The translations under genes were made by a program, and so were the position numbers. The notes beneath the pieces were generated by a model, which ran no database searches, was not told the DNA's origin, and worked only from the letters and a program-made list of their open reading frames with translations. This document shows positions 51,568 to 60,253 of a stretch of 64,000 nt of DNA, piece by piece; the first letter of the stretch is position 1, and every line of letters starts with the position of its first letter. The DNA comes from Cognatishimia activa (lineage in GTDB: Bacteria; Pseudomonadota; Alphaproteobacteria; Rhodobacterales; Rhodobacteraceae), in contig NZ_CP060010.1 of NCBI RefSeq assembly GCF_017798205.1, positions 2,356,001 to 2,420,000 on the forward strand, written 5' to 3'.

Positions 51568-51582
51568 CTCGAAAACGCCAAG

Positions 51583-51595
51583 GTGACATTGTCAC
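51583..51595. promoter_or_regulatory. Palindrome before the persulfide dioxygenase genes
   Basis: GTGAC-ATT-GTCAC, a perfect inverted repeat 16 bp after the Crp/Fnr regulator stop codon. The TGAC/GTCA half-sites are reminiscent of Crp/Fnr operators, though the 3-nt spacing is shorter than usual. It is a candidate site for the adjacent regulator. Confidence 0.4.
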
Positions 51596-51653
51596 TGAGG
51601 CCTCAAGGCCAGGCCGGTATTCAATCACTAAGCTGATTCACCGGAGTGACCAC

Positions 51654-51743
51654 ATGGAAACCGTATTTACCCGCTTTGCTTCTTTTGGAGGCGGAAAAGC
51701 CCTTGGGCTAGGTCAAAGAATGCCTGAAAGGAAATCCAGATGA
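51654..51743 (+). CDS. Candidate 29-residue leader peptide or small protein
   Basis: ATG 51654 is preceded by CCGGAG at about 8 nt. The 29-codon frame begins METVFTRFASFGGGKALGLG and ends in RKSR. Its TGA (51741-51743) overlaps the ATG (51740) of the persulfide dioxygenase-like gene in an ATGA junction. Basic and glycine-rich; no family recognised. The ribosome-binding site plus stop/start overlap argue for real translation, with coupling to the next gene. Confidence 0.4.
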   Translation: METVFTRFASFGGGKALGLGQRMPERKSR

Positions 51744-52621
51744 CATACATGGTTGATATGACAATCATCCCCGAGGTCCAGGCCTTCTTCGATGAAGCGA
51801 CCAACACAATTAGTTACATTGTGAAAGACCCTACAAGCCCCTCTGCTGCCATCATCGATAGTGTGATGGACATCGATTACGCCGCGGGTCGCATCACTTT
51901 TGACCACGCCGACGCGCTGATCCGGCAGATTGAAGCGCAAGGCCTCAAGCTGGAGTGGATTATCGAAACGCATGTCCATGCGGACCACCTAAGCGCGGCG
52001 CCTTACATTCAGGAAAAGCTTGGCGGCAAGATCGGCGTAGGTGCGCAGATCACCGTTGTGCAAGAAACTTTTGGCAAGGTTTTCAATGAAGGGACCGAAT
52101 TCCAGCGGGATGGTTCGCAGTTCGATGCTTTGTTCGAAGACGGCGATACCTATCAGATCGGCAATATGCAGGCCGTCGCGATGTACACGCCCGGCCACAC
52201 TCCGGCTTGTATGGTGCATGTGATGGGCAATGCGGCCTTTGTTGGCGACACGCTTTTCATGCCGGACGGTGGTTCAGCTCGGGCTGACTTCCCCGGCGGT
52301 GATGCGGGAACGCTCTATGATAGCATTCAGAAGGTGCTATCGCTGCCCGACGAGATGCGGCTCTTCATGTGTCATGACTACGGTCCCAATGGGCGCGACA
52401 TCGCTTGGGAAACAACCGTGGCCGACGAAAAAGCACACAACATCCACGTCGGCGGCGGCAAAACTCGCGCGCAGTTTGTGCAGTTCCGCGAAGAGCGCGA
52501 CGCGCAGCTGGCCATGCCCAAACTCATTGTGCCGTCGCTGCAGGTCAACATGCGCGCAGGTGAGGTGCCGACGGATTCCGACGGCAACCCGATGCTCAAA
52601 GTCCCAGTTAATAAGCTATAG
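51740..52621 (+). CDS. Persulfide dioxygenase-like metallo-beta-lactamase protein
   Basis: 293 residues. The metal site ETHVHADHLSAAPYIQEKLG near residue 75 and TPGHTPACMVHVMG near residue 153 are those of the ETHE1/Blh-type branch, which oxidises glutathione persulfide to sulfite. AFVGDTLFMPDGGSARADFP near residue 173 adds the iron-binding Asp. The C-terminal extension (about 220-293, REERDAQLAMPKLIVPSLQVN) is typical of the Blh subgroup. It is followed 12 bp later by the DUF442 partner and then by SulP. Confidence 0.88.
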   Translation: MTYMVDMTIIPEVQAFFDEATNTISYIVKDPTSPSAAIIDSVMDIDYAAGRITFDHADALIRQIEAQGLKLEWIIETHVHADHLSAAPYIQEKLGGKIGVGAQITVVQETFGKVFNEGTEFQRDGSQFDALFEDGDTYQIGNMQAVAMYTPGHTPACMVHVMGNAAFVGDTLFMPDGGSARADFPGGDAGTLYDSIQKVLSLPDEMRLFMCHDYGPNGRDIAWETTVADEKAHNIHVGGGKTRAQFVQFREERDAQLAMPKLIVPSLQVNMRAGEVPTDSDGNPMLKVPVNKL

Positions 52622-52633
52622 GAGTAGACCCAA

Positions 52634-52969
52634 ATGGAACTCACCCGAATGTCCGACCACTTTGCCACAACGGCACAGATTACTGTCGCGGATCTGGATG
52701 CGATCAAGGCGCAGGGCTTTAAGGCCATCATTTGTGCCCGCCCTGACGGTGAAGGCGAAGGTCAACCAGACTTTTACGAAATTGCTGCTGCGGCCGATGA
52801 AATTGGCCTTACCGCGAGATACGTGCCTGTAGACCCCACCGGAGCCACTGAGGCTGACCATGCAGCTTTTGAAAAGGCAATGGAAGGATTGAGCGGGTCG
52901 GTGCTTGGCTATTGTCGCACCGGCAAGCGTGCCGGAATGCTTTGGCAGGGCCTTCAGGTAGCAAATTAA
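52634..52969 (+). CDS. DUF442 (TIGR01244) phosphatase/sulfurtransferase-like protein
   Basis: 111 residues. A protein-tyrosine-phosphatase-like fold with the loop YCRTGKRAGM near residue 94 (Cys-x4-Arg arrangement slightly modified) and ARPDGEGEGQP near residue 35. In other bacteria this domain is fused to the Blh MBL enzyme; here the two are separate and adjacent. It may carry sulfane sulfur on its cysteine. The last codons are 5 bp before the SulP start. Confidence 0.85.
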   Translation: MELTRMSDHFATTAQITVADLDAIKAQGFKAIICARPDGEGEGQPDFYEIAAAADEIGLTARYVPVDPTGATEADHAAFEKAMEGLSGSVLGYCRTGKRAGMLWQGLQVAN

Positions 52970-52974
52970 AGCAA

Positions 52975-54684
52975 ATGGACATCACGCGATACATGCCAGT
53001 CCTGTCCTGGGGGCGTCGTTACGGTCGTAAGGAACTGTCTGCAGATCTTATTGCGGCGGTCATTGTCACGATCATGCTGATACCCCAGTCGCTGGCCTAT
53101 GCACTTTTGGCAGGGCTTCCGCCAGAAGCAGGGCTTTATGCCTCCATCGCGCCGATAATCCTTTATGCCCTGTTTGGCACCAGCAAAGCACTGGCGGTTG
53201 GCCCTGTCGCCGTTGTCTCGCTGCTAACGGCATCCGCGGTGGGGCAGGTGGCCGAACAGGGCACAGCAGGCTATGCCATCGCCGCACTGACTTTGGCCTT
53301 TCTGTCGGGTGGATTCTTGCTGGTGATGGGTGTCCTTCGACTGGGATTTCTAGCGAACTTTCTGAGCCATCCCGTTATCGCAGGCTTCATCACAGCCTCA
53401 GGCATCCTGATTGCCACAAGTCAGTTCAAGCACATTCTAGGAGTTAGTGGCCACGGTCATACTCTGCCGGAAATGCTGCTGTCGCTCGCCACGCATTTGG
53501 GAGACATCAACTGGATCACATTGGGGCTCGGCGGGCTGTCGGTCGCGTTTCTGTTTTGGGTGCGCAAGCATTTTAAACCCTTTCTCCTGATGCTTGGCGC
53601 GTCTGAGAAGCTCGCCGATGTGCTGACAAAGGCCGGGCCTGTCTTTGCCGTCATCGCCACGACCGTGGCAGTCTGGGCCTTTGAGCTGCAGACCCAAGGC
53701 GTAAAGATCGTGGGCGAGGTTCCACAGAGCCTACCGCCGCTTACCATGCCTGGGTTCGCTCCGGAATTGTTGGGCGCGTTGCTTATGCCAGCGATCCTGA
53801 TTTCGGTCATCGGCTTCGTGGAATCTGTTTCTGTTGCTCAAACACTGGCGGCCAAGAAGCGGCAGCGCATCGATCCGGACCAGGAATTGATCGGGCTTGG
53901 CGCCGCGAACATGGGGGCGGCCTTTACCGGTGGCTACCCTGTCACTGGCGGGTTTGCCCGGTCTGTTGTGAACTTTGATGCGGGTGCCGAGACACCAGCA
54001 GCCGGGATCTACACAGCCATCGGTCTTGCCATCGCCGCGCTGGCTCTCACGCCGCTGGTCTATTACCTACCAAACGCGACGCTGGCAGCGACGATCATTG
54101 TTGCCGTTCTAAGCCTTGTTGACGTGTCGATTTTGAAAACGACCTGGTCCTATGCGCGCGCGGATTTTTCGGCTGTCGCGGCGACTATTCTGTTAACCCT
54201 CGGTTTTGGGGTAGAGTTTGGGGTGGCCGCAGGTGTTATCATCTCTGTTCTGCTGCATCTTTACAAAACGTCACGCCCGCATGTGGCAGAGGTCGGCCGT
54301 GTCCCCGGCACCGAGCATTTCAGAAACATTCTGCGTCATGATGTTCAGACGCATCCAAGTTTGTTGACGTTGCGTGTTGACGAAAGCCTGTACTTTGCGA
54401 ATGCGCGCTTTCTGGAAGATCTTGTGCAGAACCGTGTATCTGAGAGGACAGACATCAAGCACGTTGTGCTTATGTTTTCCGCTGTAAATGAGGTGGACTA
54501 TTCGGCGTTTGAAAGCCTCGAAGCGATAAACTTCAGACTAGGCGAGATTGGGGTCAGGTTGCACTTCTCAGAAGTTAAAGGACCTGTGATGGACCGGTTG
54601 AAACGCGGTCACCTCCTTGAGCAGCTGAACGGGAAGGTGTTCCTGTCACAGAATGATGCGTTTCGGGAATTGGCCTACGAATGA
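52975..54684 (+). CDS. SulP-family sulfate/anion permease with STAS domain
   Basis: 569 residues from ATG 52975 (MDITRYMPVLSWGRRYGRKE). The SLC26/SulP signature appears in IVTIMLIPQSLAYALLAGLPPEAGLYAS near residue 30 (quoted part: PQSLAYALLAGLPPEAGLY) and FTGGYPVTGGFARSVVNFDAGA near residue 319 (in part). About 12 membrane helices precede a C-terminal STAS domain (about 440-569, LRVDESLYFANARFLED, then VNEVDYSAFESLEAI). It probably exports sulfite/sulfate made by the upstream enzymes or imports sulfate. Direction is not known from sequence. Confidence 0.92.
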   Translation: MDITRYMPVLSWGRRYGRKELSADLIAAVIVTIMLIPQSLAYALLAGLPPEAGLYASIAPIILYALFGTSKALAVGPVAVVSLLTASAVGQVAEQGTAGYAIAALTLAFLSGGFLLVMGVLRLGFLANFLSHPVIAGFITASGILIATSQFKHILGVSGHGHTLPEMLLSLATHLGDINWITLGLGGLSVAFLFWVRKHFKPFLLMLGASEKLADVLTKAGPVFAVIATTVAVWAFELQTQGVKIVGEVPQSLPPLTMPGFAPELLGALLMPAILISVIGFVESVSVAQTLAAKKRQRIDPDQELIGLGAANMGAAFTGGYPVTGGFARSVVNFDAGAETPAAGIYTAIGLAIAALALTPLVYYLPNATLAATIIVAVLSLVDVSILKTTWSYARADFSAVAATILLTLGFGVEFGVAAGVIISVLLHLYKTSRPHVAEVGRVPGTEHFRNILRHDVQTHPSLLTLRVDESLYFANARFLEDLVQNRVSERTDIKHVVLMFSAVNEVDYSAFESLEAINFRLGEIGVRLHFSEVKGPVMDRLKRGHLLEQLNGKVFLSQNDAFRELAYE

Positions 54685-54755
54685 ACTCGACCGGAGGATA
54701 GCGTTTAGATTCAATTTTGAACCAATTCCAAAACTTACCAGCTTATGAAACCGCG

Positions 54756-55811
54756 TTAACTGGAGGTCGCCGAGAAACCGACGATCAGCTGTCTCAAACC
54801 AAATGCGCATCCGATGAAGATCGAGAGCAATGCGACCGGCGCGCTAAAGGCGAGGGTCGAAAACGCTGAAATACCTTGGCCGACACTGCAACCGACGGCC
54901 AGGATCGCGCCTGGGCCCATGATGCTGGCTCCCAGTATTTGACGCTTGAGCTCGCGAGGGTCTTCGCAAGCTTCCCAACGGAAATGGCCTTTGGAATAAG
55001 AACCCATGGCTGCGCCAATGAGCACACCGAGTATTGAGCCCACGCTGAACGACAGTTCATTGCCCGAAGCCGTCATGAAATAAAAAATCGTATCGCCAAT
55101 AGGCGCCGCAAATGTATGGGTCTCGACCGGTTCGACGGCAAATCCGTTCTCAGCGATCCACGTGGTGCCGATCCAACCGGATGCGACAGCAAGGCCAACT
55201 ACCGATCCCCAGAATATAGATTTTGCGGGCAAAGACTCTTTAAAGAAAAAGAGTGTTCCGGCGAGAATAGCCAAGCCGATTGCCACGCCAGAGTAGGCGG
55301 CTTTGATGCCAAAGGTTTCAAGTAACTGCGAGAATCCCTGCGGCGAAGTCGCATCAGTTTCTACGGGAAAGAGCCAAACGCGCGTTGTTGCCAAGGGGCC
55401 AGACATAACGAAATAGGCCGAAAGTCCCATAACCAGGATGATTACAAACGCCCGCAGATCACCGCCTCCTAAACGGGCGAGTGCGCCGTAACCGCAATTC
55501 CCGCTAAGAGCCATCCCGTACCCAAACATCAGTCCTCCAACGATGGTGCCCAATGGGTTCCAAACACGGTCGAGATAGGCCGCGTCTGATGGTACAAAAA
55601 GCTGAAATCCAATGGCGACATGGGTGGCAATAACAGCGACGCCGATCGCAATCGCCCACATTCGCAAGCGCGCAGTGCTGTCGCCATAAAGGAAGTCTTC
55701 AATCGCGCCAAGCGTGCAAAACCGCCCGATGCGCGCGGCCAGACCAAGGGCAATCCCACCCAGCAGTCCTACCAATGCGGCAAAATTACCTTCGCCAAAC
55801 CATTCAAGCAT
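54756..55811 (-). CDS. YeeE/YedE (TsuA-like) sulfur-compound transporter
   Basis: 351-residue membrane protein with two YeeE/YedE repeats. Each repeat holds a conserved cysteine in a Gly-rich turn: MALSGNCGYGALARLGGGDLR near residue 107 (shown in part) and ILAVGCSVGQGISAFSTLAF near residue 308. TsuA of this family imports thiosulfate by cysteine relay. It is the third gene of the soxS-soxR-yeeE minus-strand operon and would feed thiosulfate or related sulfur to the cell. Confidence 0.9.
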   Translation of the reverse strand: MLEWFGEGNFAALVGLLGGIALGLAARIGRFCTLGAIEDFLYGDSTARLRMWAIAIGVAVIATHVAIGFQLFVPSDAAYLDRVWNPLGTIVGGLMFGYGMALSGNCGYGALARLGGGDLRAFVIILVMGLSAYFVMSGPLATTRVWLFPVETDATSPQGFSQLLETFGIKAAYSGVAIGLAILAGTLFFFKESLPAKSIFWGSVVGLAVASGWIGTTWIAENGFAVEPVETHTFAAPIGDTIFYFMTASGNELSFSVGSILGVLIGAAMGSYSKGHFRWEACEDPRELKRQILGASIMGPGAILAVGCSVGQGISAFSTLAFSAPVALLSIFIGCAFGLRQLIVGFSATSS

Positions 55812-55849
55812 TTGGTTCCTCCCAAAACCAAACGCACCTACGCACGCGA

Positions 55850-56224
55850 CTACTCGCTACGACAAAACAGATCGTAGACGATCTCCATGATTTGCTTCGG
55901 TCGATCATCTGTCAAGCTGTAGTAGATGGTCTTCCCGTCCCGGCGTGGGGTGACAAAACCTTCCAGGCGCAGTCGCGTCAGTTGTTGGGAAACCGCCGAT
56001 TGCCGCGAGGACAACAGCTCTTCGAGTTCTGTGACAGACTTTTCGCCGGTGACGAGGTGGCACAGGATCATCAGGCGACCTTCGTGGCCAAGGGCCTTGA
56101 GGAAGTTCGCTGCATTGACCGCATTTTCGGCCATACGATCCATTTCACTCGCGCACATGTTCTTGTCAAACACGGGTAGGCGCGTTGTGCTCGTTTCGAT
56201 TTGCTGTGTCATGTTTTGGTTCAT
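55850..56224 (-). CDS. soxR: ArsR-family persulfide-responsive repressor SoxR (BigR/SqrR-like)
   Basis: 124 residues. Winged helix: LLSSRQSAVSQQLTRLRLEG near residue 70. Cysteines lie at 24, 55 (LMILCHLV) and 121 (YDLFCRSE). The 55-121 spacing of 66 equals that of the reactive pair in SqrR (41/107) and BigR (42/108), which form a tetrasulfide bridge with sulfane sulfur and release DNA. It represses the sox genes in Paracoccus and relatives. Co-transcribed after soxS with a 6-bp gap. Confidence 0.92.
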   Translation of the reverse strand: MNQNMTQQIETSTTRLPVFDKNMCASEMDRMAENAVNAANFLKALGHEGRLMILCHLVTGEKSVTELEELLSSRQSAVSQQLTRLRLEGFVTPRRDGKTIYYSLTDDRPKQIMEIVYDLFCRSE

Positions 56225-56230
56225 AGGGTA

Positions 56231-56593
56231 TTAACCAGCATTTTTGTAGGGTATTTCGGCTTTTTCGAGCATCATTCCCAGCAATCCCCAGAAAAAATCT
56301 TCTCCGGGATAGCCTTCGATCCGCGCGATTTCTTTGTCGTTGTCGATCAGGATAAACGTTGGCGTAAAGTGTACACGGCGCGCAAACGAAACGCTCTCAG
56401 GCAAAGCGTGTATGTCAGCACGCTGAAGAGGGGCCGCGTGTCCTTCCGGTGTCTTCGGATAAATCGCAGAGATTTCCTGGTTCCAACGCTCACACCAATA
56501 GCACCCATCCTCTTCCGCCATCAGCAGATAAGGTTCGGCAAAAGCCGTAGTCGCCATCCAAAGGGCGGTGATTGATGCCAAGAACGTTTTCAC
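56231..56593 (-). CDS. soxS: Periplasmic thioredoxin-like protein SoxS
   Basis: 120 residues with a Sec signal peptide (MKTFLASITALWMATTAFA). Thioredoxin-like site EEDGCYWCERWNQE near residue 28 (CxxC) and cis-Pro region HFTPTFILIDND near residue 75. SoxS keeps the SoxY cysteine reduced and active in Paracoccus. First gene of the minus-strand operon soxS-soxR-yeeE and divergent from soxV across 79 bp holding a candidate SoxR box. Confidence 0.92.
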   Translation of the reverse strand: MKTFLASITALWMATTAFAEPYLLMAEEDGCYWCERWNQEISAIYPKTPEGHAAPLQRADIHALPESVSFARRVHFTPTFILIDNDKEIARIEGYPGEDFFWGLLGMMLEKAEIPYKNAG

Positions 56594-56628
56594 AATGAAA
56601 CTCTTGTTGACGCATTTATTGACTCAAA

Positions 56629-56650
56629 CATAATATAATTTGTGAATATG
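56629..56650. promoter_or_regulatory. Candidate SoxR box between soxS and soxV
   Basis: CATAAT...GAATATG: a 22-bp imperfect inverted repeat in the AT-rich divergent promoter. It aligns with the sites before soxB (CATATT...GAATATG) and soxX (ATTC...GAAT), all fitting an ATT-N9-GAAT layout close to the BigR/SqrR box ATTC-N8-GAAT. In the left half this copy has AAT rather than ATT, so it is the weakest of the three. Confidence 0.5.
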
Positions 56651-56672
56651 ACAAGGCGAGGAGGGGCGTTTC

Positions 56673-57413
56673 ATGTTCGATGTCACGCTTTTTGGGGCAT
56701 TGGTGGCAGGTTTGTTGTCTTTTTTGTCACCCTGCATCCTGCCAATCGTTCCGTTTTACCTAAGTTACCTTGCTGGCGTGGGAATGAACCAAATCTCAGC
56801 AGATGCCGAGATCCCCAGATCTGTGCGGATTCGCGCGGTTTTTTCAGCGATTTGTTTTGCGCTGGGCGTGATCACGATTTTTGTGGCTCTGGGCGCAACT
56901 GCGACAGTTTTTGGTGAGTTGGTTCGGCAATATTTTGATGTTTTGCGTTGGGCTGCTGCTGCGATCATCCTTGCAATGGGGCTCCACTTCCTCGGGATAT
57001 TCAAGATTGGCATTCTTTACCGTCAGTTTCGGGCAGATGTCGGAAGTACCAGCAACGTGGGATACCTTGGTTCCTATGTCATAGGTTTGGCTTTCGCGTT
57101 TGGTTGGACGCCCTGTGTTGGTCCAGTTTTGGCAGCGATCTTGTTTACGGCTGCCGGTCAAGAAACAGCCTCGCATGGGGCCAGTTTGCTCTTTGCGTAT
57201 GGGATCGGGATGACCGCGCCATTCGTGCTTGCGGCTTTGTTTGTCGGGCCATTCATGCGGTGGATGTCAAAGTTCCGAAAACATCTTGGGACTGTCGAGA
57301 AGATCACCGGGGTTTTGCTGGTCGTTTTTGGTCTTTTGATTGCGACGAATTCGGTGAACGTCATTGCCGAATGGATGCTGAGACATATTCCGTGGTTCGC
57401 CACGATTGGATAA
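56673..57413 (+). CDS. soxV: CcdA-type thiol transporter SoxV
   Basis: 246-residue inner-membrane protein with six helices of the DsbD/CcdA family. The two redox cysteines are in LLSFLSPCILPIVPFYLSYL near residue 17 and GWTPCVGPVLAAILF near residue 147. It carries reducing equivalents across the membrane to SoxW (or SoxS). GAGGAGGGG lies just before the ATG. First gene of the long plus-strand sox run. Confidence 0.93.
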   Translation: MFDVTLFGALVAGLLSFLSPCILPIVPFYLSYLAGVGMNQISADAEIPRSVRIRAVFSAICFALGVITIFVALGATATVFGELVRQYFDVLRWAAAAIILAMGLHFLGIFKIGILYRQFRADVGSTSNVGYLGSYVIGLAFAFGWTPCVGPVLAAILFTAAGQETASHGASLLFAYGIGMTAPFVLAALFVGPFMRWMSKFRKHLGTVEKITGVLLVVFGLLIATNSVNVIAEWMLRHIPWFATIG

Positions 57414-57426
57414 TGGAGGACTTGCG

Positions 57427-57987
57427 ATGAAACGTTTCCTGTTAGGTTTGGTGGTTGTGATCTGGGGTGGGGCGGTTGTTGCCGCAGAGATTGGCGACGA
57501 CGGTCTGCACAAAACCCCGTGGATGCGCGACACATTCAAAGATTTGCGTGAAGACCTGGAAGAAGCAAATGCCGAAGGCAAGCGGCTTATGGTCATGGTC
57601 GAGCAGCGCGGCTGTATCTATTGCACCAAGATGCATGAAGAAGTGTTCCCTGTTCCCGCGATCCAGGATTTTATCACCGAGAACTTCTTTGTCGTGCAGA
57701 TCAATATGTTCGGAGATGTCGAAGTTACTGACTTCGACGGCACAACTCTGCCAGAAAAAGACATGGTCAAACGGTGGGGCGCATTGTTTACGCCTAGTAT
57801 TTACTTTTTCCCAACCGAAGTGCCTCAGGATGCCGTTGCCACGCAAGCGGCGGTCGCTCATATGCCAGGGGCTTTTGGGCGGTGGACGACGTTGAACATG
57901 CTAACCTGGGTCGTCGAAGAGGGGTATCTTGGCGACGAGCCGTTTCAAAAGTATCACGCCCGAAAGTTCGCGGAACAGAAGGGATAA
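57427..57987 (+). CDS. soxW: Periplasmic thioredoxin SoxW
   Basis: 186 residues from ATG 57427 (GGAGG upstream). Signal peptide MKRFLLGLVVVIWGGAVVAA. Thioredoxin site VEQRGCIYCTKMHEEVFP near residue 58. SoxW receives electrons from SoxV. The following 150-bp spacer holds a candidate SoxR box and the promoter of soxX, matching the soxW-soxX promoter known in Paracoccus. Confidence 0.92.
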   Translation: MKRFLLGLVVVIWGGAVVAAEIGDDGLHKTPWMRDTFKDLREDLEEANAEGKRLMVMVEQRGCIYCTKMHEEVFPVPAIQDFITENFFVVQINMFGDVEVTDFDGTTLPEKDMVKRWGALFTPSIYFFPTEVPQDAVATQAAVAHMPGAFGRWTTLNMLTWVVEEGYLGDEPFQKYHARKFAEQKG

Positions 57988-58046
57988 AATTCTGCGGTAG
58001 CGAAATAAAATTTCAAAATTTTCTGCGACAGCGAACATATGAAAAA

Positions 58047-58062
58047 ATTCATAAAAGCGAAT
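58047..58062. promoter_or_regulatory. Candidate SoxR box before soxX
   Basis: ATTC-ATAAAAGC-GAAT, an exact match to the BigR/SqrR-type ATTC-N8-GAAT pattern, 75 bp before the soxX ATG in an AT-rich stretch. The best of three candidate sites in the locus. Confidence 0.65.
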
Positions 58063-58137
58063 TTGTTGTTGCAAGAAATCGCAGGTGTACCGTAGTGTAC
58101 TTCTAACCAAGGCACGGAATCGACCTAGGGAGGGGTT

Positions 58138-58593
58138 ATGAACCAAGCGATTGGATATGGCGTTGGCCTGATAATGTGCGCGTCTGTTGCGTTAGCGGCA
58201 GATGTCACCCCACAAAAAGTTGCCTTCTCTGATGGTGCGGTCTCGGATGCATTGACCGGTTCAGCAGGCGACGCGGTTAACGGCCGCAAGGTGTTCGCCA
58301 ATAGAAAGCAAGGCAATTGCCTCGCCTGTCATATGAATGCCGATCTGGATGAACAAAGCTTCCACGGTGAGGTTGGGCCGCCTCTGGATGGCGTGGCTGA
58401 TCGTTGGACCGCAGCAGAGCTGCGTGGGATCGTGACAAACGCGAAAATGATGTTCGATGATACCATCATGCCTGCGTTCTATATCGATGCCGGCTACACA
58501 CGCCCGCTCGAGAAATTCGAGGGCAAAAGCATCCTGACAGCTCAGCAAGTTGAAGATGTCGTCGCGTATCTACTTACGCTGAAAGAAGAATGA
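58138..58593 (+). CDS. soxX: Sulfur-oxidising cytochrome c subunit SoxX
   Basis: 151 residues with a Sec signal peptide (MNQAIGYGVGLIMCASVALA). One c-type heme site, GNCLACHM near residue 59, and a later methionine (DDTIMPAFY) as the probable sixth ligand. With SoxA it forms the c-type cytochrome that couples thiosulfate to SoxY. A good AGGGAGG precedes the ATG. Confidence 0.95.
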   Translation: MNQAIGYGVGLIMCASVALAADVTPQKVAFSDGAVSDALTGSAGDAVNGRKVFANRKQGNCLACHMNADLDEQSFHGEVGPPLDGVADRWTAAELRGIVTNAKMMFDDTIMPAFYIDAGYTRPLEKFEGKSILTAQQVEDVVAYLLTLKEE

Positions 58594-58614
58594 TTTCCTG
58601 AAATGGAGAGTAAC

Positions 58615-59037
58615 ATGAAACTAACACGGCGAGACCTCCTCGCGCTTGGAACTGGCAGCTTTGCAATGGCGAGCCTGTCCGCTCTGCCAGCTTTTGCAAG
58701 CTTGGCGGACGATGCAATCGCGGCGTTGACGAGTGGCGCAGAACTGGGTGAGGGGGCTATTTCCCTGACCGCTCCGGAAATCGCAGAGAACGGCAACACT
58801 GTGCCAATCGGTGTCGATGCGCCAGGCGCGGTTGAGGTTACCTTGTATGCGGACGGCAACCCAACTCCGAACGTCGCAACGTTCAAGTTCGGACCGCTGA
58901 GTGCGTCTCGTAGCGCCTCCACGCGTATTCGTTTGGCGTCCACGCAAAACGTGATTGCTGTGGCGAAAATGGAAGACGGATCATTCCAGATGGCGAAGGC
59001 CAACGTGAAGGTCACAATCGGCGGCTGCGGCGGCTAA
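58615..59037 (+). CDS. soxY: Sulfur carrier subunit SoxY
   Basis: 140 residues from ATG 58615 (GGAGAG upstream). Twin-arginine signal MKLTRRDLLALGTGSFAMAS. The C-terminus ends in GGCGG, the swinging arm whose cysteine holds the sulfur substrate during oxidation. It forms a heterodimer with SoxZ and is exported with it. A frame start at 58603 is also possible but lacks the site. Confidence 0.96.
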   Translation: MKLTRRDLLALGTGSFAMASLSALPAFASLADDAIAALTSGAELGEGAISLTAPEIAENGNTVPIGVDAPGAVEVTLYADGNPTPNVATFKFGPLSASRSASTRIRLASTQNVIAVAKMEDGSFQMAKANVKVTIGGCGG

Positions 59038-59057
59038 AAGCGGTAAGGAGAATTATC

Positions 59058-59387
59058 ATGGCATCTGGTGTAAAACCACGCGTCAAAGTACCAAAGACCG
59101 CAGCTGCGGGCGATACGATTACGATCAAAACCTTGATCAGCCACAAGATGGAAAGCGGCCAGCGTAAAGACGCAGACGGCAATACAATCCCACGCTCAAT
59201 CATCAACCGCTTTGTCGCCGAGTTTAATGGGCAAAGTGTGATTGATGTGGCGCTCGAGCCAGCAATCTCGACCAACCCTTATTTCCAGTTCGACGCGGTT
59301 GTGCCGGAAAGCGGCGAGTTCAAGTTCACGTGGTATGACGACGACGGATCTGTCTACGAAACAGCGAAAAAAATCAGCGTTTCGTAA
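59058..59387 (+). CDS. soxZ: Sulfur carrier partner SoxZ
   Basis: 109 residues without a signal peptide, as usual: it is carried to the periplasm with SoxY by the Tat system. Immunoglobulin-like fold with KPRVKVPKTAAAGDTITIKT at the start, the family segment SIINRFVAEFNGQSVIDVAL near residue 41 and FKFTWYDDDGSVYE near residue 90. The SoxYZ dimer is the substrate carrier of the sulfur-oxidising complex. Confidence 0.96.
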   Translation: MASGVKPRVKVPKTAAAGDTITIKTLISHKMESGQRKDADGNTIPRSIINRFVAEFNGQSVIDVALEPAISTNPYFQFDAVVPESGEFKFTWYDDDGSVYETAKKISVS

Positions 59388-59418
59388 GTGCTTAGATCTT
59401 CGACGAGGGAGGAATACA

Positions 59419-60249
59419 ATGCAAGCTAGACTGTGGATTACATCCGCCGCTATAGCGATCTTTGGGTCGGTGGCGTCCGCCCAGGATGCCAGCAATTTGA
59501 CAATTGATGGCGTGCCAATGGTGACAGAGATCGCCGCGCCATCACACATGGATAATGTCGACACCATCTATTCTGGCTGGCGTTTCCGGGCGCCTGAAAC
59601 CCAGGCGCTAGAGATGGACGACTTTGACAATCCCGCTTTCGTCTTTGTGGAACAGGCAGAAGAAATCTGGGCAACAGAGGATGGATCTCAGGGGAAAGCC
59701 TGCGCCTCTTGCCATGCGATAGAGGACTTTGCCGGTTTACGTGCTACGCTTCCGCGGGTCGAGGACGGCAAGCTGGTAACGCTCGAAGATCTCATCAACA
59801 AAAGCCGTGTCGAGCATATGGGGGCCGACCCTTGGAAGTGGTCTAGCGGCAGCATGACAGCGATGACCGCGCTGATTGGCTTGCAGTCGAGGGGTATGCC
59901 TATGAACGTTGCGATCGACGGAGACGCAGCGGCTCATTGGGAAGCCGGCAAAGCGCTGTATTACCAACGTGTTGGGCAGCTTGATATGGCTTGCTCTAAT
60001 TGCCACGAAGACAACTACGGTGTGATGATCCGTGCGGACCACCTCAGCCAGGGACAGATCAATGGCTTCCCCACCTATCGTTTGAAAAACGCAAAGCTGA
60101 ACTCGATCCACGGTCGATTCAAGGGGTGCATGAGCAATATTCGCGCGACGCCTTACGCAGAAGGCAGCGACGAGTTCAAAGCTCTGGAGTTGTACATCGC
60201 GTCGCGTGGACAAGGTCTGTCCGTCGAAACTCCTTCTGTACGTAACTAA
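59419..60249 (+). CDS. soxA: Diheme L-cysteine S-thiosulfotransferase subunit SoxA
   Basis: 276 residues from ATG 59419; signal peptide MQARLWITSAAIAIFGSVASA. Two heme-binding sites, CASCH near residue 95 and CSNCH near residue 193, and the active-site cysteine in GRFKGCMSNIRATPY near residue 234, which is the persulfide-modified heme ligand. SoxAX joins thiosulfate oxidatively to the SoxY cysteine. The annotated frame could extend upstream into soxZ, but GGAGGA and the signal peptide fix the start. Confidence 0.95.
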   Translation: MQARLWITSAAIAIFGSVASAQDASNLTIDGVPMVTEIAAPSHMDNVDTIYSGWRFRAPETQALEMDDFDNPAFVFVEQAEEIWATEDGSQGKACASCHAIEDFAGLRATLPRVEDGKLVTLEDLINKSRVEHMGADPWKWSSGSMTAMTALIGLQSRGMPMNVAIDGDAAAHWEAGKALYYQRVGQLDMACSNCHEDNYGVMIRADHLSQGQINGFPTYRLKNAKLNSIHGRFKGCMSNIRATPYAEGSDEFKALELYIASRGQGLSVETPSVRN

Positions 60250-60253
60250 TTCT

